Source: Luteibacter rhizovicinus DSM 16549 (GTDB lineage: Bacteria > Pseudomonadota > Gammaproteobacteria > Xanthomonadales > Rhodanobacteraceae). Taken from it: DNA of 64,000 nucleotides. Positions 16,016 to 24,425 of the stretch are shown piece after piece. A program made the translations under genes and the position numbers. Each line of letters opens with the position of its first letter. The stretch's first letter is position 1. The notes under the pieces are model-generated. The model was given only the letters and a program-made list of their open reading frames with translations, ran no database searches and was not told the DNA's origin. Location of the stretch: contig NZ_CP017480.1 of NCBI RefSeq assembly GCF_001887595.1, positions 3,624,001 through 3,688,000 of the forward strand, given 5' to 3'.

Positions 16016-16102
16016 TGGTGCCGAAAGAGGGACTCGAACCCTCACTGTATCACTACAAACGGATTTTGAGTCCGCCGCGTCTACCGGTTCCGCCATTTCG
16101 GC
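16016..16102 (-). tRNA. tRNA-Leu (anticodon CAA)
   Basis: 87 nt including an encoded CCA (16016-16018). The acceptor stem GCCGAAA/TTTCGGC, the long class-II variable arm, the anticodon loop CTCAAAA (anticodon CAA, reads UUG) and the T-arm GGTTCGAGTCC are all visible on the minus strand. Confidence 0.95.
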
Positions 16103-16126
16103 ATGGGGCCACGCATTATGCGTGAA

Positions 16127-16705
16127 TCAGTGGACCTGGTCGAGACCCAGCTGGCGTTCGGTACGCTGGTACCAATCGTCGCCTTCGGGTTTGAACACGG
16201 CGCACTGGGTCATGCGGCCCGAATAGATGTGCAGGCTGACCGCGACCGAATCCTCGCTGGGATTGCGGATGGTGTGGTACTCGTGCGGCGGGATGAGGCT
16301 GCCGGCCGAGCCGGGGCCTGCCTGGATCGAGCCGACGGGGCGGAAGTGGTAGCGCTCGGCCTCGTGTTCACCCAATTCGTACTGGACGATCTCGAGCGAA
16401 CCTGCCCAGACGCCTTCGACGCACCACATGCCGCTGTGATCGTGGATGAGCGTGCCCTGGCCCGGACCCCAGGTCATGGCGATGACGCTGTAGCCATGGT
16501 CGTCGCTGCGGTAGAGCTCGCGGCGGGCGTAGTGGTCGCCGGCCATTTCGAAGACGCACTCGGGCAGCTTCACTTCTTCGGAGCGGATCAGTCGACACAG
16601 CGCGTTGCGCAGGGCGTCGGTGATCGCCGGAGTGCTTGCCTGGGCCACCGAGGCATCGATGGCATCGATGAGCTTGCGGCTGCCCGGAAAGTCGACCGTG
16701 ATCAT
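16127..16705 (-). CDS. Cysteine dioxygenase family protein
   Basis: Non-haem iron cupin that oxidises cysteine (or a related thiol such as 3-mercaptopropionate) to the sulfinic acid; 192 aa, cytoplasmic. The cupin iron ligands are visible as His88 and His90 in LIHDHSGMWC and a third His in PPHEYHTIRN (about 144). It lies 63 bp downstream of metX on the same strand and is probably co-transcribed, tying it to sulfur amino acid metabolism. Whether the substrate is cysteine or another thiol cannot be read from the sequence. Confidence 0.87.
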   Translation of the reverse strand: MITVDFPGSRKLIDAIDASVAQASTPAITDALRNALCRLIRSEEVKLPECVFEMAGDHYARRELYRSDDHGYSVIAMTWGPGQGTLIHDHSGMWCVEGVWAGSLEIVQYELGEHEAERYHFRPVGSIQAGPGSAGSLIPPHEYHTIRNPSEDSVAVSLHIYSGRMTQCAVFKPEGDDWYQRTERQLGLDQVH

Positions 16706-16768
16706 GGCTGGAACCTCTGGAAGGCGGTGGCGTGGGGACGCCGTTCGGTCCCAATGATAGCAGAGGGG

Positions 16769-17872
16769 TCAAAGCGAGCCGAGAAAGCCGCCGATGGCCC
16801 GGCTGTAGTTCTCGATGTCGACGAGGAAGGCGTCGTGGCCCTGGGGGGAATCGAGGGCGACGAATTCCACCTTGGCGCCGGCCGCTTCCAGCCCTTTGGC
16901 GATGGTTTCCTGCTGCTCCAGCGGGAACAGGATGTCGGTGCTCACGCCGATGACCATGGCGCGTTCGACCTGGATCCGGCCCAGGCCGCGCATCACGTCG
17001 CCGTCGCCGTATTCGGAGATGTCGAACCAGTCGCTGGCGCGCGACAGGTAGAGGTAGCTGTTCGGGTCGAACTGGCGATTGAAGCGCCGCGCGTGTCCTT
17101 CGAGGTACGACTCGACCTGGAACTCGAAGCCGAACGGCTCGTTCTCCTCGCGCTGGTCCGGGTCCAGACGGATGCGGGCGAAACGCCCGTTCCACTCCAT
17201 CGCCGAGCGATACGTGATGACGCCCAGCTTGCGAGCGATGCTCATGCCGTGCTCCGGCCAGCGTTCGTCGTCGTAGCGGCCTTCGTTCCAGTGGGGATCC
17301 AGGCGGATCGCCTCGCGCTGCAGCGAACGGATGGCGATGGCGAAAGGCTGGGCCTGCGGTGCCGTGTCGACGCTCAGGTGGGTGCGCGCCGAGCCCGGGT
17401 GCAACAGCATGTACGCCAGTGCGCTCATGCCGCCCATCGAACAACCGACCAGGCAGGTCAGCTCGGTGATACCGAGCCCGGTCACGGCTTCGTGGGCGGC
17501 GTTGGCGACGTCTTCCAGCGAGAGTTCGGGGAAGGTCAACCGATACGCCTCGCCCGTCGCCGGGTCGACCGACGCGGGACAGGTCGAGCCCTTGTCGCTG
17601 CCGAGCGAATTCACGCAGATGACAAAGTAGCGATCGGTGTCGAAGGCCTTGCCGGGACCGATCATGTCGTCCCACCAGCCGGGTGTCGGGTCCTCGAGGT
17701 TGGCGGCGGCATGCGCGCTCGGCGAAAGGCCGGTGAGGATCAGCACGGCGTTACCACGTGCGGCATCGAGCGTGCCCCAGGTTTCGTAGGCGACACGTGC
17801 GCCGTGGAGTTGGCCGCCGCGCTTCATGCGGAACGGCGAGGAAAGCGCGTGGTAGCGGCGTGCGTCGCCCAT
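16769..17872 (-). CDS. metX: MetX-type homoserine/serine O-acyltransferase
   Basis: Alpha/beta-hydrolase acyltransferase of 367 aa. The nucleophile serine is in VGCSMGGMSA, the acidic residue is in the C-terminal half (STDILFP), and the catalytic His is in PQGHDAFL. MetX activates homoserine for methionine synthesis. In Xanthomonas-type organisms, enzymes with this NSLGSxKGST segment have been described as serine O-succinyltransferases that feed cysteine synthesis, and the neighbouring cysteine dioxygenase would suit that. Start chosen at ATG 17872 (AAGGA 6 bp upstream) rather than the GTG at 17887. Confidence 0.85.
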   Translation of the reverse strand: MGDARRYHALSSPFRMKRGGQLHGARVAYETWGTLDAARGNAVLILTGLSPSAHAAANLEDPTPGWWDDMIGPGKAFDTDRYFVICVNSLGSDKGSTCPASVDPATGEAYRLTFPELSLEDVANAAHEAVTGLGITELTCLVGCSMGGMSALAYMLLHPGSARTHLSVDTAPQAQPFAIAIRSLQREAIRLDPHWNEGRYDDERWPEHGMSIARKLGVITYRSAMEWNGRFARIRLDPDQREENEPFGFEFQVESYLEGHARRFNRQFDPNSYLYLSRASDWFDISEYGDGDVMRGLGRIQVERAMVIGVSTDILFPLEQQETIAKGLEAAGAKVEFVALDSPQGHDAFLVDIENYSRAIGGFLGSL

Positions 17873-17889
17873 GGAAAGATCCTTCACTC

Positions 17890-17923
17890 GATACCCGTCA
17901 TGGTGCCACGGGTGACGGGTATC
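17890..17923. other. Perfect inverted repeat between ccmI and metX
   Basis: Arms GATACCCGTCA (17890-17900) and TGACGGGTATC (17913-17923), 11 bp each with a 12-bp loop. It lies between the ccmI stop and the metX start on the same strand. There is no T-run, so a rho-independent terminator is doubtful; an RNA hairpin or operator is possible. Confidence 0.5.
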
Positions 17924-17927
17924 GCGC

Positions 17928-18599
17928 TTACTTGCCTGCGCCGGCTGCCGCGCGCTTGTCGGCCTGTGCGATCTGTTCGGCGACGGCGTGGGCCACGTTC
18001 GAATCGGGATCGAGCATCGGCTGGAGGGTCTTCCATGTCGCGGACGCCTCGACGTACTTCTCGTGCTGGAACTGACTGATACCGAGCAGCCACAAGGCGC
18101 GTTGGTTCTGCGGATTGGCGGCGACGGCGGCCTGGAGCAGATCGAGCGCGCGCCCTTCGATGCGGTGATCGTCGCGGATCAGCGAATCCGCCTCGGCCCA
18201 GCCGACCATCGCCGCACCGTTGGTCGGATCGGCCTTGAGGGCGCCGTCGAAGGCATCGCGCGCGTCGGCCGGCTGCTTGAGCATGGTGAAGGTCTGGCCG
18301 AGCAGGAGCCAGCCCTGGGCGTCGTCGGGATGCTCCTTCAGGCGCGCGCGCAGGGCGGTGATAGCCTCGCCGACGTCCATTTCCTTCGCCGGCTCGACGC
18401 CACCGAGCGTCGACGGCGTACCGACCAGCGCGTAGAGGCCGACGCTGGCGAGCGGCACGACGATGGCGATGGCGAGCAGCAGGACGAACACACCGCGCGA
18501 GCGACCGTGGCGACGGCCATGGCGAACGATCGGAACCAGGAGCAGGGCCAGCGCAAGGGCCAGCATGGCCCCGGCGGCGAGATAGAACGCGTAAGTCAC
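17928..18599 (-). CDS. ccmI: CcmI/CycH-type cytochrome c biogenesis TPR protein
   Basis: A 223-aa protein with two N-terminal membrane helices (residues 2-22 and about 38-60) and a periplasmic TPR region (DAQGWLLLGQTFTMLKQPADAR, shown in part, and RALWLLGISQFQHEKYVEA). CcmI holds apocytochrome c for haem ligation. This version is shorter than the roughly 400-aa enterobacterial or rhizobial protein. GTG start overlaps the ccmH stop (GTGA). It is the last gene of the ccm operon. Confidence 0.85.
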   Translation of the reverse strand: MTYAFYLAAGAMLALALALLLVPIVRHGRRHGRSRGVFVLLLAIAIVVPLASVGLYALVGTPSTLGGVEPAKEMDVGEAITALRARLKEHPDDAQGWLLLGQTFTMLKQPADARDAFDGALKADPTNGAAMVGWAEADSLIRDDHRIEGRALDLLQAAVAANPQNQRALWLLGISQFQHEKYVEASATWKTLQPMLDPDSNVAHAVAEQIAQADKRAAAGAGK

Positions 18600-19036
18600 C
18601 AATCATCCCCGGTGTCGTTGATCGGCGTCGTGTCGGCAGGTGCCTGACGGGCGCGACGTCGCACTTGCACGGCAACAACGATGGCGCCGATGGCAAGCAG
18701 GACGAGCGGTCCGAACCAGAGCAGCCAGGTGCTCGGTTCGACCGGTGGTTTGTAGAGCACGAACTGCGAATAGCGGTCGACGAGGAAGGCCTTGATCTCG
18801 TCGTCGCTCTTGCCCGCCTGGATCATCTCGAACACCTGGCGACGAAGGTCATGCGCGATAGGCGCATTGGAGTCGGCAAGGGTCTCGTTCTGGCACATCG
18901 GGCAACGCAGTTCGGCGCTGAGATGCTGGAAGCGAACTTCCTCCGCATGATCGCGGAACGGCAGGGGCTGGATGGCCTGGGCAGCACCCAGCGCAGGCAG
19001 CACGAGCAAGACGAGCATCAGCAGCCAGCTGCGCAT
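18596..19036 (-). CDS. ccmH: Cytochrome c-type biogenesis protein CcmH
   Basis: Periplasm-facing thiol oxidoreductase that reduces apocytochrome c before haem attachment. 146 aa: signal sequence (ending LGAAQA), the active-site motif LRCPMCQNETLADSNAP (CxxC), then a membrane anchor (WLLWFGPLVLLAIGAIVVAV, residues about 104-123). Start ATG at 19036 overlaps the ccmG stop (TGATG). The single-CxxC, single-anchor form is the short CcmH with CcmI as a separate gene. Confidence 0.93.
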   Translation of the reverse strand: MRSWLLMLVLLVLPALGAAQAIQPLPFRDHAEEVRFQHLSAELRCPMCQNETLADSNAPIAHDLRRQVFEMIQAGKSDDEIKAFLVDRYSQFVLYKPPVEPSTWLLWFGPLVLLAIGAIVVAVQVRRRARQAPADTTPINDTGDDW

Positions 19037-19578
19037 CACGGCGCTTCCTTGGCCAGTGCGGCCAGCGCCGGACGGATTTCCCGGTCGATCACCTCGGGCG
19101 TGATGGGCCCGATGCGTTTGTAGCGGATGACGCCCTTGGCATCGACGAGGAAGGTCTCCGGAGCCGCGTACACGCCGAAGTCGATGGCACTACGGCCTTC
19201 GCGATCGGCGACGATGACGTCGAAGGGATTGCCGTGCTCGGCGAGCCATGCCGTCGCTGCCTGCGGATCGTCCTTGTAGTTGAAGCCGACGAGGGGCAGG
19301 CCGAGCTGCTTCACCTCGGTCATCAGCAGCGGATGCTCGTGCACGCACTCGATGCACCAGCTGGCGAACACGTTGAGGAAGTAGGGCTTGCCCAGCAGCG
19401 ACGCCTTGCTGACCGTGCGGCCTGCGTCGTCGAGGACGGGCAGGGCGAATGCCGGCGCGGGCTTGTCGATCAGCGGCGAGACGATCTCGTGCTGGTCGTG
19501 TTGCGTGTTCCACCAGATACCGAAGCCGAACAGGCCGACCAGCACGAGGAAGCCGAACAAGGGCAGGAGGCGACTCAT
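19036..19578 (-). CDS. ccmG: Thiol:disulfide interchange protein CcmG (DsbE)
   Basis: Membrane-anchored thioredoxin-fold protein of 180 aa that passes electrons to apocytochrome c or CcmH. The N-terminal anchor is residues 4-22; the active site reads FASWCIECVHEHP, so the CxxC is Cys-Ile-Glu-Cys rather than the CPTC of E. coli. The cis-proline region is GVYAAPETFLVD. Its ATG overlaps the ccmF stop (ATGA). A longer upstream reading frame is excluded because it lies inside ccmF. Confidence 0.93.
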   Translation of the reverse strand: MSRLLPLFGFLVLVGLFGFGIWWNTQHDQHEIVSPLIDKPAPAFALPVLDDAGRTVSKASLLGKPYFLNVFASWCIECVHEHPLLMTEVKQLGLPLVGFNYKDDPQAATAWLAEHGNPFDVIVADREGRSAIDFGVYAAPETFLVDAKGVIRYKRIGPITPEVIDREIRPALAALAKEAP

Positions 19579-21554
19579 GCGAGCGATGCCTTCGGCGGCA
19601 CGACGACCGTCGTCGGGGTTTCGGTCGATGGCGCCCGCTTGGCGCGGAAGCGACGTTCGCCGGCCGCGAGGAAGCCGCCCGCCATCATGAAGAGGCCACC
19701 CAGCCATATCCAGCGCACGAACGGTTTGTGATACAGGCGCAAGGCCCATGCGCCCTTCACGTTGGTCGCTTCCATCGGCTCACCGAGGGCGACGTAGATA
19801 TCGCGGAACAGGCCCGCATCGATCGCGGATTCGGTCTGCACCTGGCCGCGCGAATACGTGCGCTTTTGCGGATGCATCGTCGCGAGTGTCTTGCCGTCGC
19901 GCAGGATCGCAACGATGCCTTCGTCGGCGCGCCAGTTCGGTCCCGTGGTTTCCTCGACACCGTCGAAACGGAAATCGTAGCCGCCGACGGATTCCGTCTG
20001 GCCGGGCTCGAGACGTACATCGCGCTCGACGCTCAGCGATTCCGACAACATCACGCCGATAAGGAAGATCGCGACGCCCGTATGCGCGAGCAGCATGCCG
20101 GCCATCTCGGCCGGGAAGCGACGACCGCGCGGCATCTCGCGCCAACGCTTGATCACGTACGACAAGGTACCGGCCGCCACCCACACCGCGCCGGCGATAC
20201 CGGCGATCGCGCGCAGGTGGCCTTGGGCGAAGAAGGCGGCGACGATGGCGCAGATGATCGCGGCGATGCCGGCGCGCAGGGCGACGGTCGTCAGCTGACT
20301 GCCTTCGGCCCGGCCCCAGCGCAGATACGGCCCGAACGGTAGCAGCAGCACCGCGGGCGCCATCAGCAGCACGAACAGGAAGCCGAAGTAAGGCGGCCCG
20401 ACGGAGACGCGACCGAGGTTCAGCGCATCGCCGATCAGCGGGAACAACGTGCCGAGCAGCACCATGGCAGCGGCCGTGGTGAAGAGCAGGTTAGCCACCA
20501 TGATCCCGGTCTCGCGGGACAACGGCGCGAAGGGTTTGCCGGTGGCGACCTTCGGCGCGCGGATCGCATACAGCAGCAACGAACCGCCGATGACGATGAT
20601 CAGGAAACCGAGGATGTACAGGCCGCGACGCGGATCGGACGCGAAGGCGTGGACCGAGGTCAGCACGCCCGAGCGGACCAGGAAGGTGCCGAGCAGCGAC
20701 AGCGAGAACGCGAACAACGAAAGCAGGATGGTCCAGGCGGGCAACGAGCCGCGCTTTTCGGTCACGGCCTGCGCATGAATCAAGGCGACACCGACCAGCC
20801 ACGGCATGAACGAGGCGTTCTCGACCGGATCCCAGAACCACCAGCCGCCCCAGCCGAGCTCGGCATACGCCCACCAGCTGCCGGCGACGATACCCAGGGT
20901 CAGGAACGCCCACGCGACGTTGGTCCACGGTCGTGCCCAGCGTACCCAGACCTGCTCCATGCCGCCGCCGAGCAAGGCAGCGATCGAGAATGCGAAGGCG
21001 ACCGAGAAGCCCACGTAGCCCATGTAGAGCACGGGCGGGTGGAAGGTCATGCCCGGGTCCTGGAGCACTGGGTTGAGGTCGCCGCCATCGGCGGGCATCG
21101 GCAGCTCGCGCAGGAAGGGGTTGGAGGTGAACAGGATGAAGGCGAGGAAACCGACGCCGATCAGGCCGAGCACGCCCAGCACGCGGGCGAGGAAGGCCGG
21201 CGGCAACTGGCGGCTGAGGGCGGCCAGCGCCACCGACCACACATTGAGGATGAAAACCCAGAGCAGCATCGAGCCTTCGTGCGCGCCCCACACCGCGGTG
21301 ATGCGGTAGTACCAGGGCAGGGCGAGGTTCGAGTTGTCGGCGACATAGGCCACCGAGAAGTCGTAGGTCAGAAACGCGTAGATCAGGATCGCCATCGCGG
21401 CGAAGACGAACACGCCCTGGCCGGCGGCGGCGGGACGCGCGATGGCGATCAGCGCGGCGTTGTTGCGCCAGGCGCCGACGATCGGCAGCACGCCCTGCGC
21501 GATGGCGAGGAGCAGCGCGAGGACAAGGGCGAACTGGCCGAGCTCGGGGATCAC
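19575..21554 (-). CDS. ccmF: Haem lyase CcmF
   Basis: Large polytopic membrane protein (659 aa) that ligates haem from holo-CcmE to apocytochrome c. The tryptophan-rich periplasmic motif [18 protein letters not shown] and the conserved [14 protein letters not shown] are present, with about 14 membrane helices and a large C-terminal periplasmic segment. GTG start overlaps the ccmE stop (GTGA). Length matches the family. Confidence 0.95.
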   Translation of the reverse strand: MIPELGQFALVLALLLAIAQGVLPIVGAWRNNAALIAIARPAAAGQGVFVFAAMAILIYAFLTYDFSVAYVADNSNLALPWYYRITAVWGAHEGSMLLWVFILNVWSVALAALSRQLPPAFLARVLGVLGLIGVGFLAFILFTSNPFLRELPMPADGGDLNPVLQDPGMTFHPPVLYMGYVGFSVAFAFSIAALLGGGMEQVWVRWARPWTNVAWAFLTLGIVAGSWWAYAELGWGGWWFWDPVENASFMPWLVGVALIHAQAVTEKRGSLPAWTILLSLFAFSLSLLGTFLVRSGVLTSVHAFASDPRRGLYILGFLIIVIGGSLLLYAIRAPKVATGKPFAPLSRETGIMVANLLFTTAAAMVLLGTLFPLIGDALNLGRVSVGPPYFGFLFVLLMAPAVLLLPFGPYLRWGRAEGSQLTTVALRAGIAAIICAIVAAFFAQGHLRAIAGIAGAVWVAAGTLSYVIKRWREMPRGRRFPAEMAGMLLAHTGVAIFLIGVMLSESLSVERDVRLEPGQTESVGGYDFRFDGVEETTGPNWRADEGIVAILRDGKTLATMHPQKRTYSRGQVQTESAIDAGLFRDIYVALGEPMEATNVKGAWALRLYHKPFVRWIWLGGLFMMAGGFLAAGERRFRAKRAPSTETPTTVVVPPKASLA

Positions 21555-22018
21555 TTCGGGGTGTCCTTCATCGCGGTGTCGTCGATCTTCTTGTTCTGGT
21601 GGGCCTTGGCCATGGCGTCCTTGAGCTCCTTGGGCATGTAGTTCTCGTCATGCTTGGCGAGGACCTCGCTGGCGATGAAACGCCCGCTGTCCATGCGACC
21701 GGTGGCGATCACCGACTGGTTGTCGCGGAACAGGTCGGGAAGGATGCCGGTGTACTCCACGGGCATGGCGCCGTCGGCATCGATCACGATGAAGCTCACG
21801 CGCAAGCTGCTGGTGGCGCGCTGGATGGAGCCGGCCTTGACCATGCCGCCGAGACGGAAGCTCGTGTACTGCGTGGCCTGGCCTTCCTGCACCTGGCTCG
21901 GGGTGAACAGGTAACTCATGTTCCGCTGCAATGCGAACACGGTCAGGCCGATCGCCACGACAGCGGCGGCGATGACGGAGATCACGATGGCGAGGCGACG
22001 TTTACGCGTTGGATTCAT
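21551..22018 (-). CDS. ccmE: Cytochrome c maturation haem chaperone CcmE
   Basis: Periplasmic haem chaperone, 155 aa: an N-terminal membrane anchor (about 9-29), a small beta-barrel OB domain, and the haem-binding motif [11 protein letters not shown] with the covalent-attachment His. The tail after this motif is charged and flexible. It overlaps ccmD by 17 bp upstream and ccmF downstream. Confidence 0.95.
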   Translation of the reverse strand: MNPTRKRRLAIVISVIAAAVVAIGLTVFALQRNMSYLFTPSQVQEGQATQYTSFRLGGMVKAGSIQRATSSLRVSFIVIDADGAMPVEYTGILPDLFRDNQSVIATGRMDSGRFIASEVLAKHDENYMPKELKDAMAKAHQNKKIDDTAMKDTPK

Positions 22019-22202
22019 TGCTTGGCGGGGTTCCGGGACGGCGGCGGTTTTCCTGGCGCGCGAGCCGTGCGCGAAGTTCGCGCAGGTTGCGGCGGCGCCG
22101 GGCCAACGGGGCCAGCGTGTCGATGAGGAGGACGATGAGGAAGGTGGCGAACGCGGTCCACACGTAAGAACCGTAACCGCCCATGGCGAGGAACTGGCTC
22201 AT
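22002..22202 (-). CDS. ccmD: Haem exporter protein CcmD
   Basis: A 66-aa protein with the family signature near the N-terminus ([12 protein letters not shown]), one membrane helix (about 15-33), and a very basic cytoplasmic tail ([18 protein letters not shown]). CcmD helps release holo-CcmE from the CcmABC complex. Its ATG overlaps the ccmC stop (ATGA), and its end overlaps ccmE. Confidence 0.93.
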   Translation of the reverse strand: MSQFLAMGGYGSYVWTAFATFLIVLLIDTLAPLARRRRNLRELRARLARQENRRRPGTPPSNESNA

Positions 22203-22966
22203 GCGGTGTCGTTCCCGGGCTGGCCGAGTGCGATGTCGCGCACCCAGGCCTTGCCACCTTCGGAGGCGATGAGGTCGGCGCGCACGCGCGCAAACAGGCT
22301 GGCCACGTAGTAGCACTTGGTCGCGGCCATCATGGTCAGCAGGGGCCAGAGCATGCTCGCCTCGATATGCGACGGGCCGAGCAGGCGCACGGTCGAGCCC
22401 TGGTGCAGCGTGTTCCACCAGTTCACCGAGAAATGCACGATAGGCACGTTTACCGCGCCGACCAAAACTAGGAAGGCGGCAGCGCGAGCGCCCTGGCGAC
22501 GATCTTCGAACGAGTGATACAGGCCGATGATGCCCAGGTAGATGAAGAGCAGCACCAGCTCGGAGGTGAGGCGGGCATCCCAGGTCCACCAGGTGCCCCA
22601 CATGGGCTTGCCCCAGAGCGAACCGGTCACCAGGGTGATCAGGGTGAAGGCGGCGCCGACCGGCGCGGATTCCATCGCCACGACCTCGGCGATCTTGATC
22701 CGCCAGACGAGGCCGATAAAGGCGGCGACCGCCATCGCGCCGTAGATGAACAGACTCATCCAGGCACTGGGAACGTGGATGAAGATGATCCGGTAGGCAT
22801 CGCCCTGCTGGTAATCCGCCGGTGCCAGCACGAGGCCGCCGTACAGCGCGACGGCGCCGAGCAGCAGCGCCAGGCCGAACGCCCACGGGCGCACGGCACC
22901 GGCGAACCGGTAGAACACCGGCGGCGAGCCGAGGCGGTGAAGCCAGAGGGGAACCCAGTTAGCCAT
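22199..22966 (-). CDS. ccmC: Haem exporter permease CcmC
   Basis: Six-helix membrane protein (255 aa) that transfers haem to CcmE. The conserved tryptophan-rich WWD motif is WGTWWTWDARLTSELVLL, flanked by haem-coordinating histidines (IFIHVPSAWMS and VHFSVNWWNTLHQG). It lies 66 bp after ccmB, the widest gap inside the operon. Confidence 0.95.
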   Translation of the reverse strand: MANWVPLWLHRLGSPPVFYRFAGAVRPWAFGLALLLGAVALYGGLVLAPADYQQGDAYRIIFIHVPSAWMSLFIYGAMAVAAFIGLVWRIKIAEVVAMESAPVGAAFTLITLVTGSLWGKPMWGTWWTWDARLTSELVLLFIYLGIIGLYHSFEDRRQGARAAAFLVLVGAVNVPIVHFSVNWWNTLHQGSTVRLLGPSHIEASMLWPLLTMMAATKCYYVASLFARVRADLIASEGGKAWVRDIALGQPGNDTA

Positions 22967-23032
22967 CGTTACCTGTCAACCATGCGTTCGGACACCGTGA
23001 GTCCGCGAATCGGCCCCCACGGTTGCGTGCGT

Positions 23033-23719
23033 TCATGTGTCCATGGCGATGCGAAGCGCGGCGGCGCAGGCCAGTGGTGCGAGGACGAGCGCCATGGCAA
23101 GGCCAGCGCCCAGCCAGGCGATCGGCGCGACCCAGGGCAAACCCTCCTGCGCGGCGGCCAGAGCACCGGCGGCGAAGATCACGACCGGTACGCACAGCGG
23201 CAACAACATGAGCGCCAGAAGCATACCAGAGCGTCTGGACCCGGCCGTCAGCGCAACCAATACCGCGCCGAGCAGGCACAGGAGCGGTGTCGACAGCAGC
23301 AGTGCGATGACCAGCACCGGCATCGCCTCCGGCGGCAACTTCAGCATGCTGGCGAGGACCGGTGCGACGACGATCAGCGGCAAGGACGACGTGATCCAGT
23401 GCGCGAGGATTTTCATGCCGACCAACAGGGCAAGCGGCTGCGGAGCCAACATGAGCAGCTCCATCGAGCCATCCTCGATGTCGCCGCGGAACAGATGGTC
23501 CAGCGAAAGCAGGATGGCGAGCAGCACGATGACGAACACCACGCCACCCGCGATGCGGGCGAGCAGGGCCGGCTCCGGGCCGATTGCAAACGGGAACAGG
23601 GTGGTGACGATCACTGCGTAAAGCACGGGCATGGCGATATCGCCACGCCGCCGCCAGGCCAGCGTGAGGTCGCGTCGCAGCAGGGCGGCGCAGGCGGCGT
23701 ACGTGGTACCGGGCGTCAT
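23033..23719 (-). CDS. ccmB: Haem exporter permease CcmB
   Basis: Permease subunit of the CcmABCD ABC complex, 228 aa with six predicted membrane helices. It contains the conserved LLSLDHLFRGDIEDGSMELL segment characteristic of CcmB. ATG at 23719 overlaps the ccmA stop (ATGA). A longer upstream frame is inside ccmA and is rejected. Confidence 0.94.
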   Translation of the reverse strand: MTPGTTYAACAALLRRDLTLAWRRRGDIAMPVLYAVIVTTLFPFAIGPEPALLARIAGGVVFVIVLLAILLSLDHLFRGDIEDGSMELLMLAPQPLALLVGMKILAHWITSSLPLIVVAPVLASMLKLPPEAMPVLVIALLLSTPLLCLLGAVLVALTAGSRRSGMLLALMLLPLCVPVVIFAAGALAAAQEGLPWVAPIAWLGAGLAMALVLAPLACAAALRIAMDT

Positions 23720-24351
23720 GCGTGCAACCGGATGCGACGCGGCTCGCCGCCCGCGAAGCTGACCGCGCCGTGGCTGGTCACCAGGGCGGCACCGCCACGC
23801 GCGGCGTGTTGCTCGAGCAGGCGATTCACCAGCGCGATGCCGTCGCGATCGAGATTGGCGTAGGGCTCGTCGAGCAGCCACACGCGAGCCGGCAGCAGGA
23901 GCAGGCGCGCGAGGGCGGCACGCTTCTTCTGTCCGGCCGAGAGCTGGCGCACGGGCTCGTCTTCGTAACCGGCCAGGCCGACCTCGCGGAGCACGGCGCT
24001 TTCGTCGGTTCCCTTGCGCCGGCCGTACAGGCCGGCCGCGAGATGCAGGTTCTCGCGCGGCGTCATGTCGACCTTGAGGCCGAGGTGATGACCCAGGAAG
24101 ACCACGGCACCGGCCACGGTATCGAGGGAGAAGGGGGCCCCGTCGAGTAGCACCTCACCCTCGCCGGGTCGAAGCATGCCGGTGAGCACGCGCATCAGCG
24201 TCGTCTTGCCGCTGCCGTTATCACCCTCGACCAGGGCGATCTCGCCGCCATGCAAGGCAAAGTCGATCGGCCCGAACACCGGCTCGTCCTGGCGCAGGAA
24301 GCACAAGGCTCGCGCTTCAAGCAAGGCGATGTTGTCGGGCGAAGAAATCAT
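23716..24351 (-). CDS. ccmA: Haem ABC exporter ATP-binding protein CcmA
   Basis: First gene of the ccm operon; ATPase of CcmABCD, which releases holo-CcmE. 211 aa, with Walker A GDNGSGKTTLMR, signature RQLSAGQKKRAALAR, Walker B VWLLDEPYANLD and the switch His in VTSHG. Start set at ATG 24351 (MISSPDN); another ATG at 24387 exists, but it reaches into the upstream REP unit. Confidence 0.94.
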   Translation of the reverse strand: MISSPDNIALLEARALCFLRQDEPVFGPIDFALHGGEIALVEGDNGSGKTTLMRVLTGMLRPGEGEVLLDGAPFSLDTVAGAVVFLGHHLGLKVDMTPRENLHLAAGLYGRRKGTDESAVLREVGLAGYEDEPVRQLSAGQKKRAALARLLLLPARVWLLDEPYANLDRDGIALVNRLLEQHAARGGAALVTSHGAVSFAGGEPRRIRLHA

Positions 24352-24371
24352 CGAGTCGAAGAGCGCTCTAG

Positions 24372-24393
24372 GTAGGAGCCGATTCATCGGCGA
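24372..24393 (+). repeat. REP unit upstream of ccmA
   Basis: GTAGGAGCCGATTCATCGGC followed by GA. A single copy of the REP family, located between the kmo stop and the ccmA start. Confidence 0.8.
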
Positions 24394-24425
24394 AGGGTGC
24401 TAGCGAGAAGGTCTGTTCCGACCCC

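Noticed and set aside
17873-17927. SAM riboswitch before metX
   Set aside because: Only a simple inverted repeat is present; the space is too short for a riboswitch aptamer.
16103-18079. 658-codon open frame on the plus strand
   Set aside because: It runs antisense through the cysteine dioxygenase and metX genes and shows no family motif.
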